DNA of 64,000 nt, taken from positions 38,453 through 102,452 of the forward strand of contig CAVXCA010000038.1 in assembly GCA_963759955.1 (NCBI GenBank), given 5' to 3'. The first letter of the stretch is position 1; each line of letters opens with the position of its first letter. Positions 26,182 to 36,900 of the stretch are shown piece after piece. Source of the DNA: Roseiarcus sp963759955. Lineage in GTDB: Bacteria > Pseudomonadota > Alphaproteobacteria > Rhizobiales > Beijerinckiaceae. The notes below the pieces were generated by a model. The model was given only the letters and a program-made list of their open reading frames with translations. It was not told the origin of the DNA and made no database searches. Position numbers and translations under genes: made by a program.

Positions 26182-28512
26182 CTACGCGACCGCCGCGAGC
26201 GCGAGGGCGCGAGGGCTGCGCGCCGATTTCGGCAGGCTCACCAGCACGACGGTGCCCTCGCCCGGCTTCGAGGTGATGCGCAACGCGCCGCCGTGCAATT
26301 CGACCAGCGAATTGGCGATCGCCAAGCCGAGCCCTGAGCCCTTCATGCCGTTGGCCATGGTCGTATCGGCCTGCTCGAAGGGACGGCCGAGCCGCGAAAT
26401 GTCGTCGTTCGCGATGCCGGGCCCGGCGTCTTCCACGTAGAAGTAGATCTGATCGGTGAAGGCCTGGGCGCCGATCGTCACGGAACCGCCTTCGGGCGAG
26501 AACTTTACGGCGTTGCGCAGCAACGTCACCAGGATCCTTTCGACCGCGACCGGATCGGCGTCGAGCGTATCGACGCTGTTCACCTCGACCTCGACGTTCA
26601 CGCGCTTCTCGCGAGCGGTCGAGGCCACGTCGAGCACGGCCTTGTTGACAGCTTTCTCGACCTTGAACTGCGAGTGCTTGAGACGGATGCGCCCGGATTC
26701 GAGGCGCGACATGTCGAGCACGTCGGAGAACACGTTGAGCAGATATTGCCCGCTCGACAGGATATGCGAGCAGTAATCGCGGTATTTGTCCGATCCGAGC
26801 GGCCCGAAGGTCTCGCCCTCCATCAACTGCGAAAAGCCGATGATCGCATTGAGCGGCGTGCGCAATTCGTGGCTCATGTTGGCGAGAAACTCGGCCTTGG
26901 CGCGATTGGCCATTTCCGCCTGCGCTTTTTGTTCGTGATAGCGCTCGGCCAGATCGGCCAGTTGTTGGGCCTGCGCCTCGAGCGATCGACGCGACTGGCG
27001 CAACTGGGAGACGGTGGCGAGCAACAGTTGCTCGGATCGGACCAGTTGCTGTTCGTGCTCCTTGAGGTCGGTGATGTCGGTGCCGACCGAGACATAGCCG
27101 CCGTCGCCCGTTCGGCGCTCGTTGACTTGCAGCCAGCGCCCATCCGCCAGACGCGCCTCATAGGTCTTGGCGTGGCCGTCGTCGCCCGCCGGTTCGCCGG
27201 GATCGACGATCGTTTCCCTGTCGACGAGCGGCGCTGCGCCGAGCGCCGCGAGGTCGGAATAGGCCGCTCCCGCGCGGATCGCTTCGTCAGGCAGATTGTG
27301 AAGCCGTTGATACTTGGAATTGCACAGCACCAGGCGATTGGACGAGTCCCACAGCACGAAAGCCTCGGAAATCGCCTCGATCGCTTCGCGCAGCCGCAGG
27401 TCCGCGGTCGCGGACATTTCGGCCTCGTGCTTCTGGTCGGTGATATCCACCGCGATGCCGACCAGACGCCACGCCCCGCTCGTCGGATCCTCGACGAGTT
27501 CGGCGCGCTTGCGCAGCCAGACCCACTCGCCGTGCCGGTTGCGCATGCGGAATTCGAGGTCGACAGAGGACAACCGCGCCTCGACCGCGCGTTCGGCGAT
27601 CGCCGCCAGATCCTCGTCGTCGGGATGGATCATCGCCTGCAGTTCGTCGATCGAAAGATGGCGCGACGACGGCGGCAAGTCGAGCATTTCGAACATCGAT
27701 TTCGACCACGCGATATGGCCTCGCGCCAAATCCCAGTTCCACAGGCCGCAACGGCCGCGGTTGAGCGCGAGATCGACGTGGGCGCGCGCCATCGCTTCAT
27801 GGCGCGCGCGAGAGCGCACGCTTCGCAATTGCAGCGCGTAGGCGCTCGTTGCGCCGACCAGGGCCAGTCCGGTCGATCCGAGCAGCAGGATCGTCGCCAG
27901 CGCCGATTGGCGCCAAGGCGCGAGCATTTCGGTTATTGGCTCGGCGAACGCGACCTGTCCGGAGGTCGAGCGCAAGTTGCGCACGGCCGCGTATCGCTCC
28001 TCGCCGTCGTCCGTCTTGATCGGCAGCGCGCCGGCCTTGTCCGCCAGAATCGTCAACGGCGCGCTGACGCCGAGAAGGCTCGCGAGCGTCCCATTCGCTT
28101 GTCCGTGCGCAGGCTCGCTGGCGATCACCAGACCGCTGGCGTCGGCGAGCACCGCTTCGCTCGGACGCAGGTCCGGATTGGCGGCGAGGACGGCGTGGAG
28201 GACCTCGCCGGGGGCCGACGCGGGCGCTGCGGCCAGCGCCTCGTCGAGGCTGCGGGCGAGCGCCGTGGCGCGCAAGTCGAGTTCGACCGCGGCGACCCCG
28301 AGCGCACGATCGCGCTCCGCGCGCAAATGCTGAAAGGTGAACGCAATCACTGCGATGAGAAGGAGCGCGACGGCGATCGGCGGCAGCGCCGGAAACCAGG
28401 CCTTGGCCGCGCCCGTCGAGGCCGGCGCCCCTTCGTTTCGCGCCGATGCCGGGGCCGCGAATTGGCCCGGACGAGGTCGCGACTCCTCGATTGCCGCGCT
28501 CGCACGCGTCAT
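26182..28512 (-). CDS. PAS-domain sensor histidine kinase, PleC-like
   Basis: This 776-residue membrane histidine kinase has an N-terminal helix at about 35-55, an extracytoplasmic sensor region and a second helix near 215-235. Two PAS domains follow, starting NRGRCGLWNWDLARG and ISEAFVLWDSSNRLVLCN, then a coiled-coil rich in Gln and Arg. The H-box is NMSHELRTPLNAIIGF with His near 547, and the ATPase has N, G1 and G2 boxes (LLRNAVKFSPEGG, VEDAGPGI, GSGLGLAI). The sequence after the H-box (LMEGETFGPLGSDKYRDYC) resembles PleC/DivJ kinases that control the phosphorylation of DivK. No partner regulator is adjacent. Confidence 0.85.
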   Translation of the reverse strand: MTRASAAIEESRPRPGQFAAPASARNEGAPASTGAAKAWFPALPPIAVALLLIAVIAFTFQHLRAERDRALGVAAVELDLRATALARSLDEALAAAPASAPGEVLHAVLAANPDLRPSEAVLADASGLVIASEPAHGQANGTLASLLGVSAPLTILADKAGALPIKTDDGEERYAAVRNLRSTSGQVAFAEPITEMLAPWRQSALATILLLGSTGLALVGATSAYALQLRSVRSRARHEAMARAHVDLALNRGRCGLWNWDLARGHIAWSKSMFEMLDLPPSSRHLSIDELQAMIHPDDEDLAAIAERAVEARLSSVDLEFRMRNRHGEWVWLRKRAELVEDPTSGAWRLVGIAVDITDQKHEAEMSATADLRLREAIEAISEAFVLWDSSNRLVLCNSKYQRLHNLPDEAIRAGAAYSDLAALGAAPLVDRETIVDPGEPAGDDGHAKTYEARLADGRWLQVNERRTGDGGYVSVGTDITDLKEHEQQLVRSEQLLLATVSQLRQSRRSLEAQAQQLADLAERYHEQKAQAEMANRAKAEFLANMSHELRTPLNAIIGFSQLMEGETFGPLGSDKYRDYCSHILSSGQYLLNVFSDVLDMSRLESGRIRLKHSQFKVEKAVNKAVLDVASTAREKRVNVEVEVNSVDTLDADPVAVERILVTLLRNAVKFSPEGGSVTIGAQAFTDQIYFYVEDAGPGIANDDISRLGRPFEQADTTMANGMKGSGLGLAIANSLVELHGGALRITSKPGEGTVVLVSLPKSARSPRALALAAVA

Positions 28513-28771
28513 CGCAAACCCCCAATACCCATGTCGAACTGAGATCGGGCGAACCCCGCAACGACCCGAATCAGTGCGATAAGAATCTTTGTGAGAATCT
28601 TTGTCCAGAGCTTAATGAATCGTTGACGGGAATTTTTTTTCGAGTCTTCGCGGGCGCCGACTCGCGCGCCCGGAAGGGCGGATTCCACGGTCATGGAAGC
28701 GGGAATCCGCGCAAGCCTGCCCGTCGAGAAGTCTTACGGGAAAGCCGACTTCAGCGGTTGCCCGCCGCGCT

Positions 28772-31426
28772 TCAAGCGAGCGAGCGGGTGACGATGTCGC
28801 GCACGTCGGTCGAGAGGTTCGGCTGGGCGACGATGCGCCGCAAGACCGCCTCCGCCTTGGCCTGACGACCCGCCTCGAGCGATCGCCACGAGCGCAGTGC
28901 GGTCAACAGCCGCGCGGCGACTTGCGGGTTGGTCGGATCGAGCGTCAGCACCACCTCGCAAAGCAGGTCGTAGCCCGCGCCGTCGGCCCGATTGAACTGC
29001 GTCGCGTTGGCGCTGAAGCCGCCGATCAAAGCGCGCACCCGGTTGGGGTTGCTCAGCGAGAACGCATGGTGCGTCATCAGGCCGCGCACCCGCTCCAGCG
29101 TCCGCCGTTCCGGGATTTGCGCTTGCAAGGCGAACCACTTGTCGAGAATGAGCGGCTCGGCGGCGAAGCGGCGCGCAAACGCGGCCAACGCGCGCTCTCG
29201 CGGCGCGCCGGGGATCATCGCGATCGCGGCGAGCGCGCCGAGCCGCGCCGTCATATTGTCGGCCTCGGCGAATTGGCGATGCGCGCGCGCGCCGCCTTCG
29301 ACGGCATTGCCCGCCACGAACATCGCCAGCGCGCCGTTGCGCAGCGCGCGGCGGCCGGCGCCCGCCGCGTCGGGGTTGAAGGGCGCATCGTCGGCCATGG
29401 CGTCGTAGAGCGCGATCAGGGCCGTCGCATGCGCGCGCCCGAGCGCGCCGCGCAGGTTTTCGCGGGCGCGGTAGATCGCGTCGGGATCGACGTTGACCGC
29501 CATTTCGCGCGCGATGTCGGCTTCGCTGGGCAGACTGAGCGCCTGGGCCGCGAAGGCCGGGTCGATGCGTCCGCTCAAGGCGTCCGCAACGACCGAGCCG
29601 TAGGCGTCGACGAACGCCGGCTCTGGCGTCTGCGGGCTCCCCGAGCGGATCGCGGCGACGCAGCGCAACAGCAAGCGCGTCGCCAAAGTCTGCAACGCCT
29701 GCCAGCGATTGAAGCTGTCGCGGTCGTGCTTGAGCAGAGTGACGAGATCGTCCTCGGAGAGGTCGTCGTCGACGCGCGCCGGCGCGGAAAAGCCGCGCAG
29801 GAACGACAGCGCCGGCCGGCGCGAAACGCCGGTGAATTCGAGGGTGCGCTGCGCGCCCTCCAGCGCGAAGACCCCAGAGCGCAATTCGGCGGGGCTCGCG
29901 TCGGCCGAGACGAGTTCGACATCCGCTCCCTCGGGATCGACGAGGCCGAGCGCGATCGGCATGGTCATCGGCGATTTTTCCGACTGGCCCGGCGTCGGCG
30001 CGAGGGACTGCGCGATTTCGACGCGGAACGCCTTGCGCGCGGCGTCAAAGGCGGTGCGAACGGTCAGCAGCGGCGTGCCCGCCTGCGAATACCAGAGCTT
30101 GAATGCGGCGAGGTCGCGCCCCGAGGTTTCGGCGAAGCAGGCGAGAAAGTCTTCGACCGTCGCCGCCGTGCCGTCGCAGCGCTTGAAATAGAGGTCCATC
30201 CCCGCGCGGAACGCTTGCGCGCCGATCAGCGCCTTGAGCATGCGGATGACTTCGGCGCCCTTCTGATAGACCGTCGCGGTGTAGAAGTTGTTGATCTCGT
30301 GATAAAGCGCGGGGCGCACGGGGTGCGCGAGCGGCCCCGCGTCCTCGGGAAACTGCGCCGCCTTCAACGCGCGCACGTCGGCGATGCGCTTGACCGGCGC
30401 CGAACGCTGGTCGGCAGAGAATTCCTGGTCGCGAAAGACGGTCAGCCCCTCCTTCAGGCAAAGCTGAAACCAGTCGCGGCAGGTGATGCGGTTGCCCGTC
30501 CAATTGTGAAAATACTCGTGGGCGATGACGCCTTCGATGCCGGCGTAATCCATGTCGCTCGCGGTCTCGGGCGACGCCAGCACATATTTGTCGTTGAAGA
30601 CGTTGAGGCCTTTGTTCTCCATCGCGCCCATATTGAAGTCGGACACCGCGACGATGTTGAAGCGATCGAGGTCGTATTCGCGCCCGTAGGCGCGCTCGTC
30701 CCACGCCATCGCGCGCTTCAGAGCGTTCATCGCGTAAGACGCGCGCTCCTCCCGGCCGTGTTCGACATAGATGCCGAGCGCCACCCGTCGCCCCGAAATG
30801 GTAACGAACTCGTCGGCGACATGGGCGAGATCGCCCGCCACCAGCGCGAAGAGATAGCAGGGCTTCTTGAACGGATCGCTCCACACCGCCCAGTGGCGGC
30901 CGCCTTCGGCTTCGCCGACGCTCTCGAGATTGCCGTTGGCGAGCAGAACCGGCGCCTCGGCCTTGTCCGCCTCGATGCGCGCCCGGTAGGTCGAGAGGAC
31001 GTCCGGCCGGTCGAGAAAATACGTGATGCGGCGGAAGCCCTCGGCCTCGCACTGCGTGCAATAGGCCGAGCCGGAGCGATAAAGCCCCATCAGCTTGGTG
31101 TTGCCGGCCGGATCGAGCCGCGTTTCGATGCGTAGCGTGAAGGCGCGGCGCGGCGGATCAGGCAAGACGAACGCCGACGGGCTGACCTGGTAGGCGGACG
31201 GCTCGAGCGTCGCGTTGTCGAGCGCCGCGCCGACGAAATGAAGTTCGTCGCCGTCGAGTTCCAAAGGGGCGCCAGGGCGCCCTTGCGGATGGGGCCGCAT
31301 CGTCAACACGGCGACGACGCGCGTCGCGGCGCGGTCGAGCGAAATGTCGAATTCGACGGAATCGACGAGATAGTCGGGGACGCGATAGTCTTCGAGGCGT
31401 ACGGGCTGTCCAACGGCGGTGCGCAT
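28772..31426 (-). CDS. pepN: Aminopeptidase N (M1 zinc metallopeptidase)
   Basis: This enzyme removes N-terminal residues from peptides during protein turnover. It has 884 residues, like the E. coli-type monomeric PepN. The exopeptidase motif GAMENKG is near residue 266 and the zinc motif HEYFHNWTGN near 303, with the third ligand Glu in LKEGLTVFRDQEFSAD. The C-terminal half has the long alpha-helical domain of the family, ending with LTALRSWRSLEAGRQAKAEA. The 259 bases between it and the PleC-like kinase gene hold no gene. Confidence 0.97.
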   Translation of the reverse strand: MRTAVGQPVRLEDYRVPDYLVDSVEFDISLDRAATRVVAVLTMRPHPQGRPGAPLELDGDELHFVGAALDNATLEPSAYQVSPSAFVLPDPPRRAFTLRIETRLDPAGNTKLMGLYRSGSAYCTQCEAEGFRRITYFLDRPDVLSTYRARIEADKAEAPVLLANGNLESVGEAEGGRHWAVWSDPFKKPCYLFALVAGDLAHVADEFVTISGRRVALGIYVEHGREERASYAMNALKRAMAWDERAYGREYDLDRFNIVAVSDFNMGAMENKGLNVFNDKYVLASPETASDMDYAGIEGVIAHEYFHNWTGNRITCRDWFQLCLKEGLTVFRDQEFSADQRSAPVKRIADVRALKAAQFPEDAGPLAHPVRPALYHEINNFYTATVYQKGAEVIRMLKALIGAQAFRAGMDLYFKRCDGTAATVEDFLACFAETSGRDLAAFKLWYSQAGTPLLTVRTAFDAARKAFRVEIAQSLAPTPGQSEKSPMTMPIALGLVDPEGADVELVSADASPAELRSGVFALEGAQRTLEFTGVSRRPALSFLRGFSAPARVDDDLSEDDLVTLLKHDRDSFNRWQALQTLATRLLLRCVAAIRSGSPQTPEPAFVDAYGSVVADALSGRIDPAFAAQALSLPSEADIAREMAVNVDPDAIYRARENLRGALGRAHATALIALYDAMADDAPFNPDAAGAGRRALRNGALAMFVAGNAVEGGARAHRQFAEADNMTARLGALAAIAMIPGAPRERALAAFARRFAAEPLILDKWFALQAQIPERRTLERVRGLMTHHAFSLSNPNRVRALIGGFSANATQFNRADGAGYDLLCEVVLTLDPTNPQVAARLLTALRSWRSLEAGRQAKAEAVLRRIVAQPNLSTDVRDIVTRSLA

Positions 31427-31520
31427 CCAAGCGGCCTTTCGATGGTCTCGGCGAACGGTCTGTCGGACGCCGAGGTTGAATTCCCGCCCTGCCCGTCCCC
31501 CGCCCCACGTCGCCGCGGCT

Positions 31521-32357
31521 TCAGATCGCCGCCGCGCGCTCGTCCGCCGAGGTAGCCGTCAAGCCATGCCGGCGCAAGGCTTTTTGCAATTCGGCCGGGG
31601 GCGTCCGGCCGCTGGTGAAGATCGCGGGCGAAAGGGTCCTCGGGCTGCGCGGCGCGCAGCGCTGGCCCAGGAGCGCGTCGACGCGGCGCGCGATCGCCGG
31701 CGCGGGATCGACGAAATCGACCGGCCAGGGCGCGAGGCGGCCGAAATGCTCCATCAGCAGGGGAAAATGGGTGCAGGCGAGGACCACTTGATCGGTCCGG
31801 CGCCCGCCGCGTTCGACGAAGCACGGCGCGATCTCGCGCGCGATCTCCGCCTCGTCGACCGCCGCGCCGCGCAAGAAACGCTCCGCCAGGCCGGCAAGGC
31901 GCGCCGAACCGACCAGCGTCACTTCGCAATCCCCGGCGAAATCGCGCACCAGAGCGCGGGTATAGTCGCGCGCGACGGTGCCCGGCGTCGCCAGCACGCT
32001 GACGAGGCGCGTCTGCGAGGCCTGCGCCGCCGGCTTGATCGCCGGCACCGTGCCGACGAACGGCAGGCGAGGATGCGCCGCCCGCAGCGGCGGCAGGACC
32101 AGCGTCGAGGCGGTATTGCAGGCGATCACAGCGAGGTCGGGCGCGTAGCGCTCGATCAGGCCGCCCACCACCTCGCCAACGCGGGCGACCAGCTCCGCCT
32201 CGCCGAGCGCGCCATAAGGAAAGAACGCGTCGTCGGCGGCGTAGATCGGCTCGGCGTCGGGCCGCGCCCGTGCGATGGCGGCAAGCACCGTCAGGCCGCC
32301 CAGGCCGGAATCGAAAACCAGAACCCGCGCGCCGCGCGCCGCGCCGTCGGCGTTCAT
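31521..32357 (-). CDS. murI: Glutamate racemase
   Basis: MurI makes D-glutamate for peptidoglycan. It has 278 residues. Both catalytic cysteines are present in their usual settings: ACNTAST in the N-terminal half and ACTHFPLL in the C-terminal half. The start FDSGLGGLTVL holds the conserved substrate-binding Asp and Ser. The ATG overlaps the stop of the upstream peptidoglycan-binding protein gene by four bases (ATGA), so the two are translationally coupled and probably act in the same cell-wall context. Confidence 0.97.
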   Translation of the reverse strand: MNADGAARGARVLVFDSGLGGLTVLAAIARARPDAEPIYAADDAFFPYGALGEAELVARVGEVVGGLIERYAPDLAVIACNTASTLVLPPLRAAHPRLPFVGTVPAIKPAAQASQTRLVSVLATPGTVARDYTRALVRDFAGDCEVTLVGSARLAGLAERFLRGAAVDEAEIAREIAPCFVERGGRRTDQVVLACTHFPLLMEHFGRLAPWPVDFVDPAPAIARRVDALLGQRCAPRSPRTLSPAIFTSGRTPPAELQKALRRHGLTATSADERAAAI

Positions 32358-33829
32358 GGGCGGCAGACGATCGTTACGATCGAGGCGCGCTTCGCGCTCG
32401 CGATCTCGCCGGCGCCGAGGTCCGCCGCCTCAGGCAGCGCCGCGACGCCCCCCTCGCCGATGAGGCGCTTGATGGCGTCGAGCGCGATCAAGGCGTGCGG
32501 CTCGGCCAGCACGACCCCGGCGACGCGCTTGGGTTCGTCCTTGATCGGCGCCACCAGCGCCTCCAGATCGCCCTTGCGATCGAACGCCGGCGCGCCGCTC
32601 GCGCTTTTCGTCAGCGCGGCGAGGATCGCCTGCCCTCCGCCGCCGATCGGCGTCGGCGTCGCGGCGCTCGCTTGGAGCGATGGCTTGTCGGGCGTCGCGC
32701 CCGGCTCGAGGCTGAGCACGACGAGCTCGGCCGAATCGGCGCCAAAGCTCGGCGGCGCGCCCCCCGCGCCGAAATCGCCCGCGAGCAGCGCGAGTCCGCT
32801 CGCCGCGTCCGCACGCAGAATCTTGGCGGCCTTGCCGTCGACGGTTGGATTGGCGCAATCGCCCGCGCCGATCACCGTCAGCGCCTGTCCCGGACCAACG
32901 ATGAGGCCGGTCGCCGTCAGTTCGGGCGCGCCCGGCGACTTCGGCTGGACGGTCGAGGCGGTCGCGCTCTCCGACCCGACCTTGACGATGTCGCTCCAGC
33001 CGAGGCTCGAACTCGCCCGCGCCGCCGCCGTATCGAGGCTCACCGGCGACGACGAGAACGGCTCGAACGAATTGGCGACCGCCAAGGCGACCTTGTCGAA
33101 GTCCGCGGACTGCGAGCTGGGATAGGAAAACGTGAACCCGCGCAGCGACGGCCCATCGGCCCAGTCCGCCGGCGCCTTGGCGAAGCGCGTGTAGAACTTT
33201 CGCCCCGAGTCTTCGCCCGCGACCACGAAGAATTCGTCGGGCTTGATCGTCTTGTAGGAGACCTTGCGCCCGCTCGCGTCGGCGGTCAGCAAGAGATAGA
33301 GGGTGGCGAGACCGGCGTCCGCGCCGTTGCGATGCTCGAACGCCAACGCGGCACCGCCTCCTGTCTTTTCGAGCGTGACCGCCCCGCCGATCATCGCGAT
33401 CTTGTCGAGAACTTTCAGCGGCGCGCCGATGCGCACGCCCGAGCGACGCTCGTCGACGAGTTCGAATCCGACCGCCGCCCGCGCCTTCTCGGCGGCGGCC
33501 TTCAACGCGGCCAGTTGCGCCTCGGAAACCACGCCGTCGGCCTTGGCTTTGACGCTTGTCTGATAAGCGAGGATGGCCTCCCGCGTGCGCTTGCCGAAGG
33601 CGCCGTCGACGACGCCGTCATAAAGGCCGAGCCAGCCGAGCGCGTCCTGAACCGCCTTGCGGTCGGCTTCCGCCATCGCCAGGAAGGCGGTCTTCTGCGC
33701 CTCCGTTCGCGCGTCGACGCTCGCCTGCGGCGAGGGCGCGGCGGCGCCCTGGGCAAGCGCCAAAGGATCCGCCGCGCACGCCGCCAGCACACTGAGGAGG
33801 ACGCCTCCCCAAAAGCGACATTTCGTCAT
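32354..33829 (-). CDS. Exported peptidoglycan-binding protein with a degenerate trypsin-like domain
   Basis: This 491-residue protein starts with a signal peptide ending around LLSVLAACAADP, where the Cys could be lipidated though the lipobox is imperfect. A peptidoglycan-binding-1 repeat follows at about residues 55-95 (VQDALGWLGLYDGVVDGAFGKRTREAILAYQ). The middle part has LRGFTFSYPSS, and the C-terminal half has a trypsin-like fold (TATGLIVGPGQALTVIGAGDCANP) in which the catalytic triad is not evident. It is coupled to murI. A structural or regulatory role at the wall is likely, and protease activity is doubtful. Confidence 0.7.
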   Translation of the reverse strand: MTKCRFWGGVLLSVLAACAADPLALAQGAAAPSPQASVDARTEAQKTAFLAMAEADRKAVQDALGWLGLYDGVVDGAFGKRTREAILAYQTSVKAKADGVVSEAQLAALKAAAEKARAAVGFELVDERRSGVRIGAPLKVLDKIAMIGGAVTLEKTGGGAALAFEHRNGADAGLATLYLLLTADASGRKVSYKTIKPDEFFVVAGEDSGRKFYTRFAKAPADWADGPSLRGFTFSYPSSQSADFDKVALAVANSFEPFSSSPVSLDTAAARASSSLGWSDIVKVGSESATASTVQPKSPGAPELTATGLIVGPGQALTVIGAGDCANPTVDGKAAKILRADAASGLALLAGDFGAGGAPPSFGADSAELVVLSLEPGATPDKPSLQASAATPTPIGGGGQAILAALTKSASGAPAFDRKGDLEALVAPIKDEPKRVAGVVLAEPHALIALDAIKRLIGEGGVAALPEAADLGAGEIASAKRASIVTIVCRP

Positions 33830-33971
33830 TCCCCACTCCCTCAGCCTCGCGGCGCCATGCTAGCATCCGCCATCCCGTAAGGACACAGTCGTCAAAAGCC
33901 TTTACCGTCTGACGCTCCCGACGCGATCGCAGACAGACCAAGCGACCGCCTTCCACAACAAGGGTCGAGAC

Positions 33972-36900
33972 ATGCTCCAAGCCATTCGCAGTTTCCTCGC
34001 GCTCGCGCTGCTGTTCGCCGCCGGCGCCGCCCTCGCCGCCGAGATAAAGCCCTATGTGCGGGAAGACCTCGCCAGCGACGTCGTGCGGCTCACCGAGACG
34101 TTGCGCAAGGAAACGGCGCAAATCGGAGCGGAAATCAAGGGCAAGAGCGTCGAACAATTGCGCAAGGAGGCGGTCGCCGCGGTCGGCGCCGGCAATTTCA
34201 AGGACGCGAGCGCGCTGCTCGGCGCGGCGATCGCCAGCGCCCCAAAGGACGCCGAGTCGTGGCTGGCGCTGGCGCGGCTCGGCGCGCAGGCAGACGACCA
34301 ACAGGTGGCCGGACGCTACGACATGGTCCAACGCGCCCAGACCGCCGCCTACGCCGCCTATCAGCGGGCCGTCGGCGCCGCGCCGCAAGCCGACGCCCTC
34401 GCGCTGCTCGGCAATCTCTTCGCCCGCCAGGAAATGTGGCGCCCGGCCCTCGACGCCTATCGCGCCAGCCTCGACCGGCGCGACGACGAAGATACCCGCA
34501 AGATTTACGAGGACTTGCGCGAAAAGCACGGCTTCCGCATCCTCGACTACAAGGTCGACAACGAATCCTCGGCGCCGCGCGTTTGCTTCACTTTCTCCGA
34601 GTCGCTCGCGCGCAAGACCGACTTTGCGCCCTACGTCGCGGTCGCCGGCGCCGCCAATGCGGCCATTTCCAGCGAGGATCAGCAGATTTGCGTCGAAGGC
34701 CTCAAGCACGGCGAGCGCTATGCGATCGTCATCCGCGAGGGCCTGCCGTCGGCGGTCGGCGAGTCGCTGCTCAAGTCGGCCGATTACGAAATCTATGTGC
34801 GCGACCGATCGCCGCAGGCGCATTTCGCCGGCAAGGCCTACGTGCTGCCGCGCCAGGGCCAGCTCGGCGCGCCTCTGACCACCGTCAACACGGCGAAAGT
34901 CGCCATCGACGTCTACCGGATCGGCGACCGCAATCTGCTCGCCCAGACCTCGCGCGACGATTTCCTCAAGCCGATCACCGCCTCGCGGGCCGGCGAGATC
35001 GAATCGCAGGACGGCGTGAAGGTGTGGAGCGGCTCGATGGACGTCGCCTCCGAGCTCAACAAAGACGTCGTCACTGATTTCCCGATCGTCGATGCGGTCG
35101 GCAAATTGCAACCTGGAATCTATCTGGTCACGGCTCGGCCATCGAAAGGCGCGAAGGCGCCGAGCGGCGAATCCTCCGACGAAGGCGACGATTCGACGGT
35201 GGCGACGCAATGGATGGTCGTCTCCGACCTCGGCCTCACCACCTTCTCGGGCGACGACGGACTCCACGCGTCGGTGCGCTCTCTCGCCACCGCCGCTCCG
35301 CTCGCGGGCGTCGAAGTGCGCCTCGTCGCGCGCAACAACGAAGTGCTGGCGAGCAAGACGACAGGGCCGGACGGGCGCGTCGCTTTCGACCCCGGCCTGT
35401 CGCGTGGCGACGGCGGCTCGGCGCCGAGCCTCGTCGTCGCCACGCTCGGCGACGATTACGGCTTCCTCAATTTGACGCAGAACGCCTTCGATCTCACCGA
35501 CCGCGGCGTCAGCGGGCGCGACGCGCCCCGTGCGCTCGACGCGTTCCTCTATACCGAGCGCGGCGTCTATCGCTCCGGAGAGACGGTGTTCGTCACCGCG
35601 TTGCTGCGCGACGCCAAGGGCGAAGCCAACGGCGATCTGCCGCTGACGCTCGTCGTCAAGCGTCCCGACGGCGTCGAATACAAGCGCGCGATCGTCGCCG
35701 ATCAAGGACTCGGCGGCCGCGCTTTGGCTGTGCCGTTGCTCTCCGGCGCGGCGCCCGGCACATGGGCGATCGACGCCTACGCCGATCCCAAGGCGGGGAG
35801 CATCGGGCACGCCGAATTCCTGCTCGAGGATTATGTCCCCGAGCGCCTCGATTTCGCGGTGAAACCGGCCAAGACGGCGGTCACGCCAGGCGAGCCGGTC
35901 GACTTTTCGCTCGACGCAAAATTCCTCTATGGCGCGCCGGCGGCCGGCCTCGACGTCACCGGCGCGGTGCGCCTGGAAGCGGTCGCGGGGTCGGAGATCG
36001 CCGGCTATCCCGGCTACGTCGGCGGCTTGACCGACGACGAGTTCACCGCCGTCGAGGAGCAGTTCACCGACAAGGTCCAGACCGACGCCAAGGGCCACGC
36101 CGACCTTTCCGTCGACCTGCCCGAAGGCAAGGCCGCCAAGCCGCTGGAGGCGAAACTCATCGTCGACGTCGCCGAATCGGGCGGGCGCACGGTCGAGCGC
36201 GTGGCGACGCTGCCGGTGCGCGCGAAGGGCGTGACGATCGGCGTCAAGAAAGACTTCGACGAAGGACTCGGCGAGGGCGAGACCGCGACCTTCGAGGCGA
36301 TCGCCGTCGCGCCCGACGGCGCCCGCAGCCCGCGCAAGGGCGTCGTCTGGTCGCTCTACAAGATCAACAACGACTACCAATGGTTCAATTCCGACGGACG
36401 CTGGAACTACGAGCCGATCAAGTCCTCGACGCGAATCGCGGACGGGACGGTCGACATCGGCGCCGACGCGCCGGCGAAGATCAGCGCGCAGGTCGGCTGG
36501 GGTCAGCATCGGCTCGATCTGAAGTCGCCCGACGGCGAACAGACCAGCATCACCTTCGATGTCGGCTGGTCGGGCACGGCGAGCGCCGACACGCCCGACA
36601 ACGTCGTCGTGACGCTCGACAAGCCGAACTACGCTCCGGGCGATGAGGCCAAGCTGCGCATCGCCTCGCGTTTCCAGGGCAAAGCGACGGTCGCCCTGGT
36701 CGGCGACAAGATCGAGCAATTCATCGACGTCGATCTCGCTGAAGGCGACAATGTCGTGCCGTTCAAGGTCGGAGCGGATTGGGGCGCGGGCGCCTACGCG
36801 GTCGCGCTGACCCATCGCCCGCTCGACGTCAAGGCCAAGCGCATGCCCGGCCGCGCGCTGGGCCTCGCCTGGTTCAGCATCGACGAAGCCGCGCACAAGC

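Noticed and set aside
26674..28542. 622-codon plus-strand open frame opposite the PleC-like kinase
   Set aside because: It is an antisense shadow, and all kinase boxes are on the minus strand.
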